A stretch of DNA of 64,000 nucleotides from Undibacterium sp. YM2 (GTDB lineage Bacteria > Pseudomonadota > Gammaproteobacteria > Burkholderiales > Burkholderiaceae_D): positions 5,580,001-5,644,000 of the forward strand of contig NZ_AP018441.1 in the NCBI RefSeq assembly GCF_009937975.1, given 5' to 3'. Below the pieces are notes generated by a model. It searched no databases. It saw only the letters and a program-made list of their open reading frames with translations, and was not told where the DNA came from. Each line of letters starts with the position of its first letter. The first letter of the stretch is position 1. Below are positions 43,431 through 52,228 of the stretch, in pieces. Both the position numbers and the translations under genes were made by a program.

Positions 43431-45308
43431 ATGATCGCTATCGCCGACACACTGTACCTGAATGGCCGTTTCACTACCCTGGACAAACAAAACCCTCAGG
43501 CAAACGCGGTAGCGATTACCGATGGCAAATTCATCGCCGTCGGTGATGCCGCAGAAGTGCGCCGTCACATGGGGTCGAACACCAAGGTCATCGACCTCAA
43601 AGGCCGCGCCGCCATTCCCGGCTTGCACGACAGCCACACCCACCTGATACGGGCAGGCTTGAACTACACCATGGAATTGCGCTGGGATGGCGTGCCCTCC
43701 CTGGCAGACGCCATGCGTATGCTCAAGGAACAGGTGGCCCGTACCCCGGCCCCACAATGGGTGCGGGTGGTTGGCGGCTTCACTGAGCATCAGTTCGCAG
43801 AAAAAAGGTTGCCAACGCTGGCAGAAATCAATGCTGCCGCACCTGATACGCCTGTGTTTATCCTGCACCTGTATGACCGTGCGCTGCTCAATGGCGCAGC
43901 CCTGCGTGCAGTCGGCTATACCAAAGACACACCTAGTCCGCCGGGTGGTGAAATCGAGCGTGACAAACAGGGCAACCCGACCGGGCTTTTGCTGGCCAAA
44001 CCGAATGCCATGATCCTGTATGCAACCCTGGCAAAGGGACCCAAACTGGACCCGGATGCGCAAGAGATTTCTACCCGGCTGTTCATGCGCGAGTTGAACC
44101 GGCTCGGCATTACCTCAGTCATTGATGCGGGTGGCGGTTTTCAGAATTACCCGGATGACTACCGCATCATAGAAAAACTGCAGAAGGCAGACGAGCTGAC
44201 TGTACGCATCGCCTACAACCTGTTTACCCAGAGACCTAAGCAGGAAGTAGAAGATTTCCAGACCTGGAGTGATTTGCTGCCGCCCCTGTCCGGCGATGCG
44301 ATGTACCGTCACAATGGTGCGGGTGAAATGCTGGTATTTTCAGCGGCTGACTTTGAAGATTTTCGCGAGCCGCGCCCAACTCCTGTCGATAGCATGGAAG
44401 ATGAGCTGGAGCGCGTAGTACGCCTGCTGGTGGAAAAGCGTTGGCCTTTCCGCCTGCATGCGACTTATGACGAAACCATCAGCCGGGCACTCGATACCTT
44501 TGAGCGTGTGAACCGCGATATTCCATTCAATAATCTGCACTGGTTCTTTGATCATGCAGAAACCATCAGCCCGCAAAACATAGACCGCGTCAGGGCCCTG
44601 GGTGGCGGTATCGCGATACAGCACCGCATGGCCTATCAAGGCGAGTATTTCATCGAGCGCTATGGTAGCCAGAAGGCAGCGCATTCACCCCCGGTGCGGC
44701 GCATGCTTGATGCCGGCATTCCAGTCGGCGGCGGTACTGATGCCACCCGCGTTGCCAGTTACAACCCCTGGGTCAGCCTGGCATGGATGATCACTGGCAG
44801 GACCGTCGGTGGTACTAAGCTGTATCAGTCAGATAATCTGTTGGACCGTGAAACCGCCTTGCGTCTGTGGACCACAGGCAGTGCATGGTTTGCCAATGCA
44901 GATGGCAGACAGGGGCAGATCAAGGCCGGACAACTGGCGGACTTCATCGTGCCCTCAGCCGATCTGTTTGCCATTCCTGAAATGGACATCGCCAGCCTGG
45001 TGTCGCACCTGACCGTTGTTGGCGGCAAGGTCGTGCATGGTGACGATGTGTTTTCTGACCTCGCACCACCGATGCCACGGGCAGCCAATGACTGGGCACC
45101 AACCAATGTCTTTGGTGGCTACTGGCGCGAACCGCTGGTGCAAAAAAACAAAACCGGTCATCTGCAAAAACCTGTACAGCATGCCAACTGCTGTGCGAAA
45201 CCCTGCCAGGTTCATGGGCATGGCCACACGTCCAGTTGGCTCAATCCCGTACCGGTATCGGATGAAAAAAGTTTTTGGGGCGCACTGGGTTGTGGGTGCT
45301 GGCTATGA
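43431..45308 (+). CDS. YtcJ-like metal-dependent amidohydrolase
   Basis: A 625-residue amidohydrolase. IPGLHDSHTHLIRAG carries the H-x-H metal site, HWFFDHAE a further His, and VGGGTDATRVASYNPW the active-site Asp region. The C-terminal 45 residues are Cys/His-rich (HANCCAKPCQVHGHGH) and end ALGCGCWL, an addition often seen in this branch that may bind metal. The reaction is hydrolysis of an amide or similar bond of unknown substrate. It is likely co-transcribed with the hydrolase upstream and overlaps the DoxX gene by ATGA. Confidence 0.87.
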   Translation: MIAIADTLYLNGRFTTLDKQNPQANAVAITDGKFIAVGDAAEVRRHMGSNTKVIDLKGRAAIPGLHDSHTHLIRAGLNYTMELRWDGVPSLADAMRMLKEQVARTPAPQWVRVVGGFTEHQFAEKRLPTLAEINAAAPDTPVFILHLYDRALLNGAALRAVGYTKDTPSPPGGEIERDKQGNPTGLLLAKPNAMILYATLAKGPKLDPDAQEISTRLFMRELNRLGITSVIDAGGGFQNYPDDYRIIEKLQKADELTVRIAYNLFTQRPKQEVEDFQTWSDLLPPLSGDAMYRHNGAGEMLVFSAADFEDFREPRPTPVDSMEDELERVVRLLVEKRWPFRLHATYDETISRALDTFERVNRDIPFNNLHWFFDHAETISPQNIDRVRALGGGIAIQHRMAYQGEYFIERYGSQKAAHSPPVRRMLDAGIPVGGGTDATRVASYNPWVSLAWMITGRTVGGTKLYQSDNLLDRETALRLWTTGSAWFANADGRQGQIKAGQLADFIVPSADLFAIPEMDIASLVSHLTVVGGKVVHGDDVFSDLAPPMPRAANDWAPTNVFGGYWREPLVQKNKTGHLQKPVQHANCCAKPCQVHGHGHTSSWLNPVPVSDEKSFWGALGCGCWL

Positions 45309-45715
45309 CACTGCCCTCTTCGATGCAGACACTGGCCCTGGCTATGCTGGCCAGTGTGTTTGCCTGGAGTGCCGCTGACAAATTGTTGCACTGGCAAGAC
45401 GGGCTTGCTGAAGTCCGTGCGCAACTGCCTTTTGCTCCTGTGATTTTATTATGCGGCACCGTGTTCTTGCAGACTGCTGGCGGTTTGTGCCTGCTGGCAG
45501 CAGCCTTCTTTCCCGAGCAACCCCTGCTGCGTTATCTGGGCGGCTGGTCAGCGCTTGCCCTGGCTGGTTTCACCGGTATGGCAACGCTGCTGTTTCATGC
45601 ATTCTGGCGCGAGAAAAATGCGAAGGAAGCAAGACGCATACTGACCGTGTTTCTGGAGCATCTTGCTTTGGCAGGTGGCCTGTTGCTGGCAGCCACGCTC
45701 TTGCTGAGCGCCTGA
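45305..45715 (+). CDS. DoxX/MauE-like membrane protein
   Basis: A 136-residue protein with four hydrophobic segments (ALAMLASVFAWSAADKLLHW, VILLCGTVFLQTAGGLCLLA, SALALAGFTGMATLLFHAFW, HLALAGGLLLAATLLLSA). This is the DoxX-like four-helix layout with the typical K-L-x-x-W end of helix one and F-H-x-F-W after helix three. It starts by ATGA overlap with the amidohydrolase stop. DoxX proteins are linked to thiol and quinone redox balance; the exact role is unknown. Confidence 0.8.
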   Translation: MTLPSSMQTLALAMLASVFAWSAADKLLHWQDGLAEVRAQLPFAPVILLCGTVFLQTAGGLCLLAAAFFPEQPLLRYLGGWSALALAGFTGMATLLFHAFWREKNAKEARRILTVFLEHLALAGGLLLAATLLLSA

Positions 45716-45743
45716 GTCACCCTACTGAAAACGGACAAACAAT

Positions 45744-46481
45744 ATGCCCAACAACACCTCTCCTGCAACACCAGCGAGTAACCCTGCACCGGCATTTAAT
45801 GCGTGGATGGCACCCCTGCTCGCCCTGGTCGCTGCCTATGTGGATACCCTGGGTTTCATTGCCCTGTTCGGGCTATTCACTGCCCATGTCACGGGCAACT
45901 TTGTCCTGATAGGTGCAGCGTTCGTGCATGGTGGCAGCGGCATGACTTTAAAGTTCCTGGCATTCCCGGCCTTCATCGCCGGTGTCTTGGTGGCCAAATG
46001 GACACACGGCTTTTTGAGCGCACGTGGCAGCACGAGGGTATTAAAAACCTTGCTGGCGCTGGAAGCCCTGTTCCTGTTCGCGTTTGCCATGACAGGTATT
46101 TTGCTGCGGCCTGACCTGGATGCCAACCCCGGATACACCGCCATCGCCACCGGCATGCTGGGTGCGCTGGCCATGGGCTTGCAGAATGGCACCAGCCGCC
46201 TGAGCCTGTCCAGCCTGGTACCTACCACGGTCATGACCGGCAATGTGACACAGATCGTGATTGACCTCGTCGATGCCGCATCAGGTAACATTATAGCGCG
46301 CGAACGCATACGCCGCTTCATACCTGCGGTTGCGGGTTTTGTAGTGGGTGCGGTCGGCGGTGCTCTTGCTTACGCCGGCCTGGGCTTTATTGCCGTCCTG
46401 CCTGTCATTGCGGTGTTGCTGGTACTGATTTATATTGCAGACCCGATTATTAAGCCAATTATTACAGGCCCGCGCCAGTAA
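45744..46481 (+). CDS. YoaK family (DUF1275) membrane protein
   Basis: A 245-residue integral membrane protein with about six hydrophobic segments. AAYVDTLGFIALFGLFTAHVTGNFVLIG and ALAMGLQNGTSRLS...TTVMTGNVTQI are DUF1275 hallmarks, including the two TGN motifs. Its transport or other function is unknown. It follows the DoxX gene by 28 bp and is probably the last gene of that operon. Confidence 0.87.
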   Translation: MPNNTSPATPASNPAPAFNAWMAPLLALVAAYVDTLGFIALFGLFTAHVTGNFVLIGAAFVHGGSGMTLKFLAFPAFIAGVLVAKWTHGFLSARGSTRVLKTLLALEALFLFAFAMTGILLRPDLDANPGYTAIATGMLGALAMGLQNGTSRLSLSSLVPTTVMTGNVTQIVIDLVDAASGNIIARERIRRFIPAVAGFVVGAVGGALAYAGLGFIAVLPVIAVLLVLIYIADPIIKPIITGPRQ

Positions 46482-46531
46482 TCCGCAAGGACGATATCCA
46501 AGTGCAGATTGCAGACTACGGGCCGCATTGC

Positions 46532-47293
46532 CTAGCCAGGCACGTCGCCCTTGCGCGTTACTTTGCCAGAACCACCTATGGACTTGCTGATTTTTGGATC
46601 GCCATAATAACTGACGTCACCGGAGCCGCCTATGCTGACATCCAGTTTGTCCCTGGCCCAGACCTGAGCTGTGCCCGAGCCGCCTATCTTGATCTTGACG
46701 TTGCGCGCTTCCAGTTTGCCCAGCTTGATATCGCCAGAGCCACCGATAGTGCCAGCCACATCATTGACATTGCCGGCAGCCACGAAATTGCCGCTGCCGC
46801 CTATGACCACACTCAGGCTATCTGCCTGCAGGGCCTTGATCTGTACATCACCTGAGCCACCTATCTTGGTCTGCAATTCTTTGCTGGCCAGCTTGTCGGT
46901 CCAGACCTTGCCTGAACCACTGACAGCGATTTTTTCAAGGTTCTTGCAATACACCACGATATTCATGGTCCTGGTTTTAGGGTAGGTGTTTTTGTCGGCA
47001 TTGCGGATTTTCAGATAACCACTCTCAACCACAGTTTCTACCAGCGACTGCAGATTGTCGTCAGTCTCTACCTGTACACCTTCTTTATCGCCCTGGCGCA
47101 ATTCCAGTCTGGCGGGCAAAGCCAGGTCTATGCCAGAGAAACCCGTGACGGTGCGGTCTTGTTTCTGGATATTGCCTGAACCTTCTACGGCCTTTCCTTT
47201 GAACCAGCCATCTGACCAGTCAGCGGCAGCGGGCAGGCTGGCCAATGCCAGCAAGGCCCCCAGGATGTAGCGGCGGGAAATCGGATTTTTCAT
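46532..47293 (-). CDS. DUF2807 secreted beta-helix protein
   Basis: A 253-residue exported protein with signal peptide (RRYILGALLALASLPAAADW). After a head domain (FSGIDLALPARLELRQGDKE) come seven GSG turns about 20 residues apart (VSGSGKVW, IGGSGDVQ, IGGSGNFV, IGGSGDIK, IGGSGTAQ, IGGSGDVS, IGGSGKVT), the mark of a DUF2807 right-handed beta-helix. AAGGAG precedes the start, and the second of two adjacent ATGs has the better spacing. Function is unknown, probably in the envelope. Confidence 0.87.
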   Translation of the reverse strand: MKNPISRRYILGALLALASLPAAADWSDGWFKGKAVEGSGNIQKQDRTVTGFSGIDLALPARLELRQGDKEGVQVETDDNLQSLVETVVESGYLKIRNADKNTYPKTRTMNIVVYCKNLEKIAVSGSGKVWTDKLASKELQTKIGGSGDVQIKALQADSLSVVIGGSGNFVAAGNVNDVAGTIGGSGDIKLGKLEARNVKIKIGGSGTAQVWARDKLDVSIGGSGDVSYYGDPKISKSIGGSGKVTRKGDVPG

Positions 47294-47359
47294 CATAGTC
47301 TCCTTAATAATTGTTGCCTTGAGACTATCACTAATGAGCGAAGTTCCTGAAAAGGAAAC

Positions 47360-47563
47360 TTATTTAGGCTGTGGCTTGGGTGCGCTATCGTTTTTTGCAG
47401 GCTGGGTTTTCAGGGGTTTGATGGTCACTACCTTGCCCTTGCTTTTGCATGGGTTGTCTGACCAGACCACACGGCCATCAACTTCACAACGAAATACCGG
47501 TGTTTGTGCTAAAGACAGGACAGGAAACAACAGGGGCAATACCAGGAGGAGAGATTTTTTCAT
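47360..47563 (-). CDS. Small secreted DUF4124-like protein
   Basis: A 67-residue protein with a clear signal peptide (MKKSLLLVLPLLFPVLSLAQ). The mature part VFRCEVDGRVVWSDNPCKSKG resembles the DUF4124 unit (Y-x-C-x-x-x-G-x-x-x-Y-S-D-x-P-C) with two cysteines likely forming a disulfide, then a Lys/Pro tail. An ATG eight codons upstream would place charged residues before the signal and is less likely. Function unknown. Confidence 0.7.
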   Translation of the reverse strand: MKKSLLLVLPLLFPVLSLAQTPVFRCEVDGRVVWSDNPCKSKGKVVTIKPLKTQPAKNDSAPKPQPK

Positions 47564-47749
47564 GAAACACTTAGAGAAGAAATGCATGCACGATTATACC
47601 CTGTATTCTGTTTTCTTTTTTACATCTCCGTGACATTTACCGCAGCTTCTTGAAAACCGCTTATGATGCGCTGCACGAAGAACAATTGCTACGCCATGGA
47701 ACGTTTATCCGGCGTGGCGGTCACAACACTTTTCCTCAGGAGACTTTGT

Positions 47750-48544
47750 ATGAAACAATTTCTGCTCGCCATGAGCCTGATCACAGGTTTGGCATCCAGC
47801 CAGGCAGTGCTGGCCGATGATGCCTTGAAGGCTGCCATTGCCGGACAACAACGCACGCCAGCCAATGCCTTACGTGACGGCGCGCGTCATCCGTATGAAA
47901 CCCTGACTTTCTTTGGCATCAAACCAAATATGACTGTGGTTGAACTGTCCCCCGGTGGTGGCTGGTACACAGAAATTCTGGCACCGTATTTGCGCGACAA
48001 TGGCAAGATGATTGCGGCGCTGGGCGACCCGGCCGTCAGCAAGGGTGCTGCCAGTTTCAAGCAAAAAATGGATGCCAACCCAGCCATTTATGGCAAAGTA
48101 CAGTTGGGTCTGTTTGCGCCTCCCGCCAAACTGGAATATGCGGCCAAGGGCAGCGTCGATATGATACTGACTTTCAGGAATATCCATAACTGGATAGGCA
48201 ATGGCGAACCAGCGATGAAAGCCCTGTTCCAGAATGCCTATGACAGCCTGAAACCAGGCGGTGTATTTGGTGTGGTTGAGCATCGTCTGCCAGCCAGCAA
48301 GGTGCAGGATGAGAAAGCCAGCACGGGCTATGTGCATGAAAGCTATGTCATCAAACTGGCTGAAAGCGTGGGCTTCAAACTGGCTGCAAAATCTGAAGTC
48401 AATGCCAACCCTAAAGACAATGCCGACCATGAAAATGGTGTCTGGGCTTTGCCACCTACCTATGCCAACAAGGAAAAAGATAAGGCTCAGTATGAAGCAA
48501 TCGGCGAAAGCGACAGGATGACACTGAAGTTCGTCAAATCTTAA
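47750..48544 (+). CDS. Exported SAM-dependent methyltransferase-like protein
   Basis: A 264-residue protein with a signal peptide (MKQFLLAMSLITGLASSQAVLA) ahead of a class I methyltransferase fold: MTVVELSPGGGWYTEILAPY is motif I and SVDMILTFRNIHNW motif II/III. This periplasmic-looking methyltransferase type (COG4798-like) is common in proteobacteria although SAM is not expected in the periplasm, so its function is a puzzle. AGGAG lies seven bases before the start. A strong terminator follows 25 bp after the stop. Confidence 0.83.
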   Translation: MKQFLLAMSLITGLASSQAVLADDALKAAIAGQQRTPANALRDGARHPYETLTFFGIKPNMTVVELSPGGGWYTEILAPYLRDNGKMIAALGDPAVSKGAASFKQKMDANPAIYGKVQLGLFAPPAKLEYAAKGSVDMILTFRNIHNWIGNGEPAMKALFQNAYDSLKPGGVFGVVEHRLPASKVQDEKASTGYVHESYVIKLAESVGFKLAAKSEVNANPKDNADHENGVWALPPTYANKEKDKAQYEAIGESDRMTLKFVKS

Positions 48545-48569
48545 GACGCCAAGCTCAACTGGCAAGTCT

Positions 48570-48607
48570 GGCGGTAACAGCTTATGATAGCTGTTACCGC
48601 CTTTTTT
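48570..48607 (+). terminator. Strong terminator after the methyltransferase, just before yceI
   Basis: A perfect 12-bp stem GGCGGTAACAGC/GCTGTTACCGCC with an 8-base loop is followed by TTTTTT. It ends only 12 bases before the YceI start codon. Confidence 0.92.
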
Positions 48608-48619
48608 CTGGGAACCGCC

Positions 48620-49183
48620 ATGTTCAGAAAATGCCTGCTGCTGATATTGTGCTGTACTGGCATGAGCGGATATGCCGCAGACAAATACATCGTTGATCAG
48701 GAACACACATACAGCAATTTTGAATACAAGCACTGGGGCCTGTCCCTGCAGCGCGGCCGTTTCGACAGAAATAGCGGTAGCATAGAACTGGACATGGAGA
48801 ACAAGACCGGTAGCCTGCAGATTGCCATAGAGGCAGACTCCATCAATACTGGTTCAGATACATTCAATAATATCCTGCGTTCAACCAGTTTTTTCAATGC
48901 AGAGAAATACCCAAAAATCTTTTTTCAGTCGAACAAGCTGGTCTTTAATGAAGACAAACTGGTGCAGGTGGAGGGTGACCTGACCATCAAGGATGTCACC
49001 CGCAAGGTAACGGTAGATATCACCCAGTTTGATTGCCGCTTCATGATCATCTACCTCAAGCGTGCCTGCGGCGCGAACGGTTACACCAAAATACTGCGCA
49101 GCGATTATGGTGTAGGCCGCTACGTCCCCTTTGTCAGTGATGAAGTGACTTTGTCATTCAGTGTTGAGGCGATCAAAGAGTAG
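48620..49183 (+). CDS. YceI family periplasmic lipid-binding protein
   Basis: A 187-residue protein with signal peptide (MFRKCLLLILCCTGMSGYAA) and a YceI lipocalin-like barrel: YIVDQEHTYSNFEYKHWGLS is the family opening, NNILRSTSFFNAEKYPKIFF the central signature and VEGDLTIKDVTRKVTVDI the late one. It likely binds polyprenoid-type lipids. The upstream ATG at 48584 lies inside the terminator hairpin, so MFRKCLL is chosen. How it is transcribed past that terminator is unclear. Confidence 0.85.
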   Translation: MFRKCLLLILCCTGMSGYAADKYIVDQEHTYSNFEYKHWGLSLQRGRFDRNSGSIELDMENKTGSLQIAIEADSINTGSDTFNNILRSTSFFNAEKYPKIFFQSNKLVFNEDKLVQVEGDLTIKDVTRKVTVDITQFDCRFMIIYLKRACGANGYTKILRSDYGVGRYVPFVSDEVTLSFSVEAIKE

Positions 49184-49188
49184 GTCTG

Positions 49189-50040
49189 TCAGGTATAGCG
49201 GATGACGATGGCACCCGCTACCGCCAGCAAAATAGCCGTCAACCGCCTGGCTGAGATTTTTTCATGCAAAACCCAGGCCGCAATCGCGGTGGCAAACAGT
49301 ATCGAGGTTTCACGCAGGGCAGCAATGGCGGCCACAGGTGCCAGGGTCATGGCCCACAATGCCAGCCCGTATGAAGCGACTGAAGCAGTGCCACCTGCCA
49401 CACCAAGAAAATATTTACCTCTGATGTATGCAAAAAATGCCTGCCTGTCCCTGAGCAGGACAATAGCCAGCAAGACCAATGCAGTCAGCAAAAAAATCCA
49501 CATGGTATAGGCAGCGGGCGCACCAGACTTGCGCACACCTATGCCATCAACAACGGTATATCCGGCAATGAAACAGGCATTCAGCAAGGCAAAACCACGG
49601 CTTGCCAATGCCTGGGATTTGTCCCCATTGCTGGTCTGGCCAGACAGACTTAAGCCCAGTATGCCCAGCACCAGCATGCCCAAGCCCAGCCAGCGCAAGG
49701 TGGGTACAGCTTCACCGATCACACTGGCACTGACCAGGGCCACCAGCAAAGGTGCAGTGCCACGCATCATAGGGTAGGCCTGGCTCATGTCGCCATGCCG
49801 GTAGGCGGCAGCCAGCAAATAAAAATACGCCACTTGCAAGACCACCGAAGCCAGCATGAATGTCCAGCTTTCAAATGCGGGTTGCCGCACAAAGGGCAGG
49901 ACTGCTGCACAAACCAGACCGGCGCCAGAGGTCACCAATACTGTATTAAAGTATTTGTTTGTGCCAATTTTTATTGCCGCATTCCATGCTGCATGCAAAA
50001 AAGCAGCAAATAGGACCACCAGCACCACAAAACCAGACAT
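49189..50040 (-). CDS. EamA/DMT family transporter
   Basis: A 283-residue protein with ten hydrophobic segments in two five-helix repeats. AAFLHAAWNAAIKIG and YPMMRGTAPLLVALVSASVIGE (repeat one) and AALRETSILFATAIAAWVLHEK (repeat two) are EamA features. It probably exports a small metabolite or amino acid. The start MSGFVVLVVL is the first ATG; a TTG five codons earlier is less likely. It follows an unknown protein gene by 11 bp in the same direction. Confidence 0.87.
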   Translation of the reverse strand: MSGFVVLVVLFAAFLHAAWNAAIKIGTNKYFNTVLVTSGAGLVCAAVLPFVRQPAFESWTFMLASVVLQVAYFYLLAAAYRHGDMSQAYPMMRGTAPLLVALVSASVIGEAVPTLRWLGLGMLVLGILGLSLSGQTSNGDKSQALASRGFALLNACFIAGYTVVDGIGVRKSGAPAAYTMWIFLLTALVLLAIVLLRDRQAFFAYIRGKYFLGVAGGTASVASYGLALWAMTLAPVAAIAALRETSILFATAIAAWVLHEKISARRLTAILLAVAGAIVIRYT

Positions 50041-50051
50041 GCAACTCCAGC

Positions 50052-51509
50052 TCAAATCATGGGAATGACATATATTTTGCCACCATCAGGATTGCCTGTG
50101 TCTTTTTCATGTCCGGCAAACTGCAATTGCCGTTTGCTGGCATCCCATATCATCGCTGAACCATCATGGGGGTTGCGGTAAGCCTGGTGCGCATTCGCTA
50201 CAAACCGGGAAATATCAGCTTCAGGAATTTTTTTCTCAAGTATCTCCAGTTGCAGCGCCACCAGCCGCATATAGCCTACCGTATCTATACTCTTTTCCAG
50301 GTAAGGGGTGTAAAAGCCTGGTATGCCTGCCTGCACCAGCATTTTCCCTGTCGGGTTATAGACATAATGGTGGAATGAGAATATGCCCGACCCCAGACGG
50401 TGCGTCTCCAATTCTGCCAGTTGTTTTTTCATGGCAGCCATATCGGGGGTCTGCTGTTTTGCGGTATTGATGAGTATGTCCCAATACTGCGCCAAAAGAT
50501 TATTGGTCGCATTCGGCTGATAGCTGTATTTGAGCGAGGAGTGCACAGGCCAGCTTACGTCCCCGGCATCGGCCACTTGTGCGGATTGATTACTATCACG
50601 CAAATCCAGGTTAAAGTGCATGCCCGCCAGCGCTTCGTGTGCAAATGCTGCCGACAGGCTGCGCTCTGCATCAGACATGGGGCTGGCCAGTTGCTTCATG
50701 CGTTCAGGATATTGTGCAAGCAGTGCAGGGTACAGTGTCGCCAGTTCACTCACGGTGCGCACCTGTTTGCGCAAGCCTGTCATCGCTACCATTTTGGAAT
50801 ACATCAGATAGCTGTTCTTCAACACCAGTCTGGCATAGCGTTGATTATTTTCCAGCACTTGCAATCCAGTTTCCAGCTTGCCGTCAGCAATATCAAACAC
50901 GGCCTGGGCTGTTTGCATTTCCATGGCTTTCAACAATAAACCGTACAAGGGAAAATCAGCATTGATGCTTGGCAGCAGACGCTCTTCAAAGCCGCCCATA
51001 GTTTGCATCTGCTCATAGCGCTGTAGCAGCAAATGATTGTTCTTCATTTGTTCTGACAGCTCGCCCCTGTGTGCCAGAGTATCCTGCACACAGTTGACGG
51101 CACGCTGACAATTTCTTTGATCCCAGCTGAATTTTATGCCTTGTTGCGGCGTGGTATTTTGTAAGGACTGGTAAGTCGCGCGGTTTTTCAGGTACAGGGC
51201 ACGCTCGGCATTCGTCTTCTCTACACCGGCCTTGAACACATCTGTGTCTGCAGGTGCATCCATCATTTTCAGGATATAAAAACCATTCTGCGCATCCGGT
51301 AATTGCACTGTTCTTTCCTGCAATAAAACCTGGGCCTGATCTGTGAGGGTTTCATCTTTCCAGTTAATAACGAGGAATAAACCTGTCAGCACGAGCACGA
51401 TAAGCAGCAACAAGAGCAAGGCCCTGATGCTCCAGCGACCCAACATTTTCAGTTTATTGCCATGAACAGGATGAACAGGTCCGGTGTTACCAGCTAGTAA
51501 GTTTGGCAT
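50052..51509 (-). CDS. Membrane-anchored hypothetical protein
   Basis: A 485-residue protein I do not recognise. Residues about 27-48 (IRALLLLLLIVLVLTGLFLV) form one membrane anchor and the rest is probably periplasmic and helical, with two cysteines in RNCQRAVNCVQD that could form a disulfide. No catalytic motif is evident. The start could be 21 codons later at MLGRWSIRAL. It is the first gene before the DMT transporter gene, with an 11-bp gap, and is likely co-transcribed. Confidence 0.7.
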   Translation of the reverse strand: MPNLLAGNTGPVHPVHGNKLKMLGRWSIRALLLLLLIVLVLTGLFLVINWKDETLTDQAQVLLQERTVQLPDAQNGFYILKMMDAPADTDVFKAGVEKTNAERALYLKNRATYQSLQNTTPQQGIKFSWDQRNCQRAVNCVQDTLAHRGELSEQMKNNHLLLQRYEQMQTMGGFEERLLPSINADFPLYGLLLKAMEMQTAQAVFDIADGKLETGLQVLENNQRYARLVLKNSYLMYSKMVAMTGLRKQVRTVSELATLYPALLAQYPERMKQLASPMSDAERSLSAAFAHEALAGMHFNLDLRDSNQSAQVADAGDVSWPVHSSLKYSYQPNATNNLLAQYWDILINTAKQQTPDMAAMKKQLAELETHRLGSGIFSFHHYVYNPTGKMLVQAGIPGFYTPYLEKSIDTVGYMRLVALQLEILEKKIPEADISRFVANAHQAYRNPHDGSAMIWDASKRQLQFAGHEKDTGNPDGGKIYVIPMI

Positions 51510-51745
51510 AGATGATTTTTCAATTGGTTAATCTGGATTTCATCATGAGTGAGTAGCAACAACTGAGATTTGCCATTGCTACCCGCAGCGCTTGTGAGCC
51601 GCGTATGGATTATCAATATCCGGCCATGTACAGTCCACGGTTAAATTGCCATAAAAATACCGCTTTATTTGCAAAATTGACATGCATTGCGGCGGCGTGA
51701 GGAGCAGGCTATGCTGGCAATTCACTGTATCCACTTATTCTGAAC

Positions 51746-52222
51746 ATGTCTCTGCGCTTACGTCCTGCACAAATGATTGACTATGCCGTCATCGCGACCT
51801 GGATAGGGGATAGTAAGGCTTGCGCCCGCTGGGCCGGGCCAATGCTGGCATTTCCCTTCGAGACCGCCAGCTTGCCAGCGCTGCTGGCCAAACCGGATTC
51901 ACACAGTCTGGTCCTCGTGGATAATGCAGAGCTTGTCCTCGGTTTTGCACAATTCTGGAAGCGGGATGCGCAGCGGGCGCACCTGGGCCGTATCATCGTT
52001 GATCCGGCAACACGCGGTTTGGGATATGGCGCCGTCTTGTGCGGACAATTGATGCAGCAGGCCCTTGTGACGACTGGCCTGCCTGTGCTGAGCCTGCGGG
52101 TCTATCGCGATAACCCGGGCGCACTGCATCTGTATCAGCGCCTGGGATTTATGACAGTGGAGGCTGATTCAGATGAAGAAGTACTGGCGATGGAATACCG
52201 GGGCGACCGCCCCGGTACCTGA
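51746..52222 (+). CDS. GNAT family N-acetyltransferase
   Basis: A 158-residue acetyltransferase. AHLGRIIVDPATRGLGYGAVLCGQLM contains the R-x-x-G-x-G acetyl-CoA loop, and SLRVYRDNPGALHLYQRLGF is the RimI-like motif B. Substrate unknown. It converges on the PhoD gene, with only 6 bp between the stops. Confidence 0.88.
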   Translation: MSLRLRPAQMIDYAVIATWIGDSKACARWAGPMLAFPFETASLPALLAKPDSHSLVLVDNAELVLGFAQFWKRDAQRAHLGRIIVDPATRGLGYGAVLCGQLMQQALVTTGLPVLSLRVYRDNPGALHLYQRLGFMTVEADSDEEVLAMEYRGDRPGT

Positions 52223-52228
52223 TTCACA

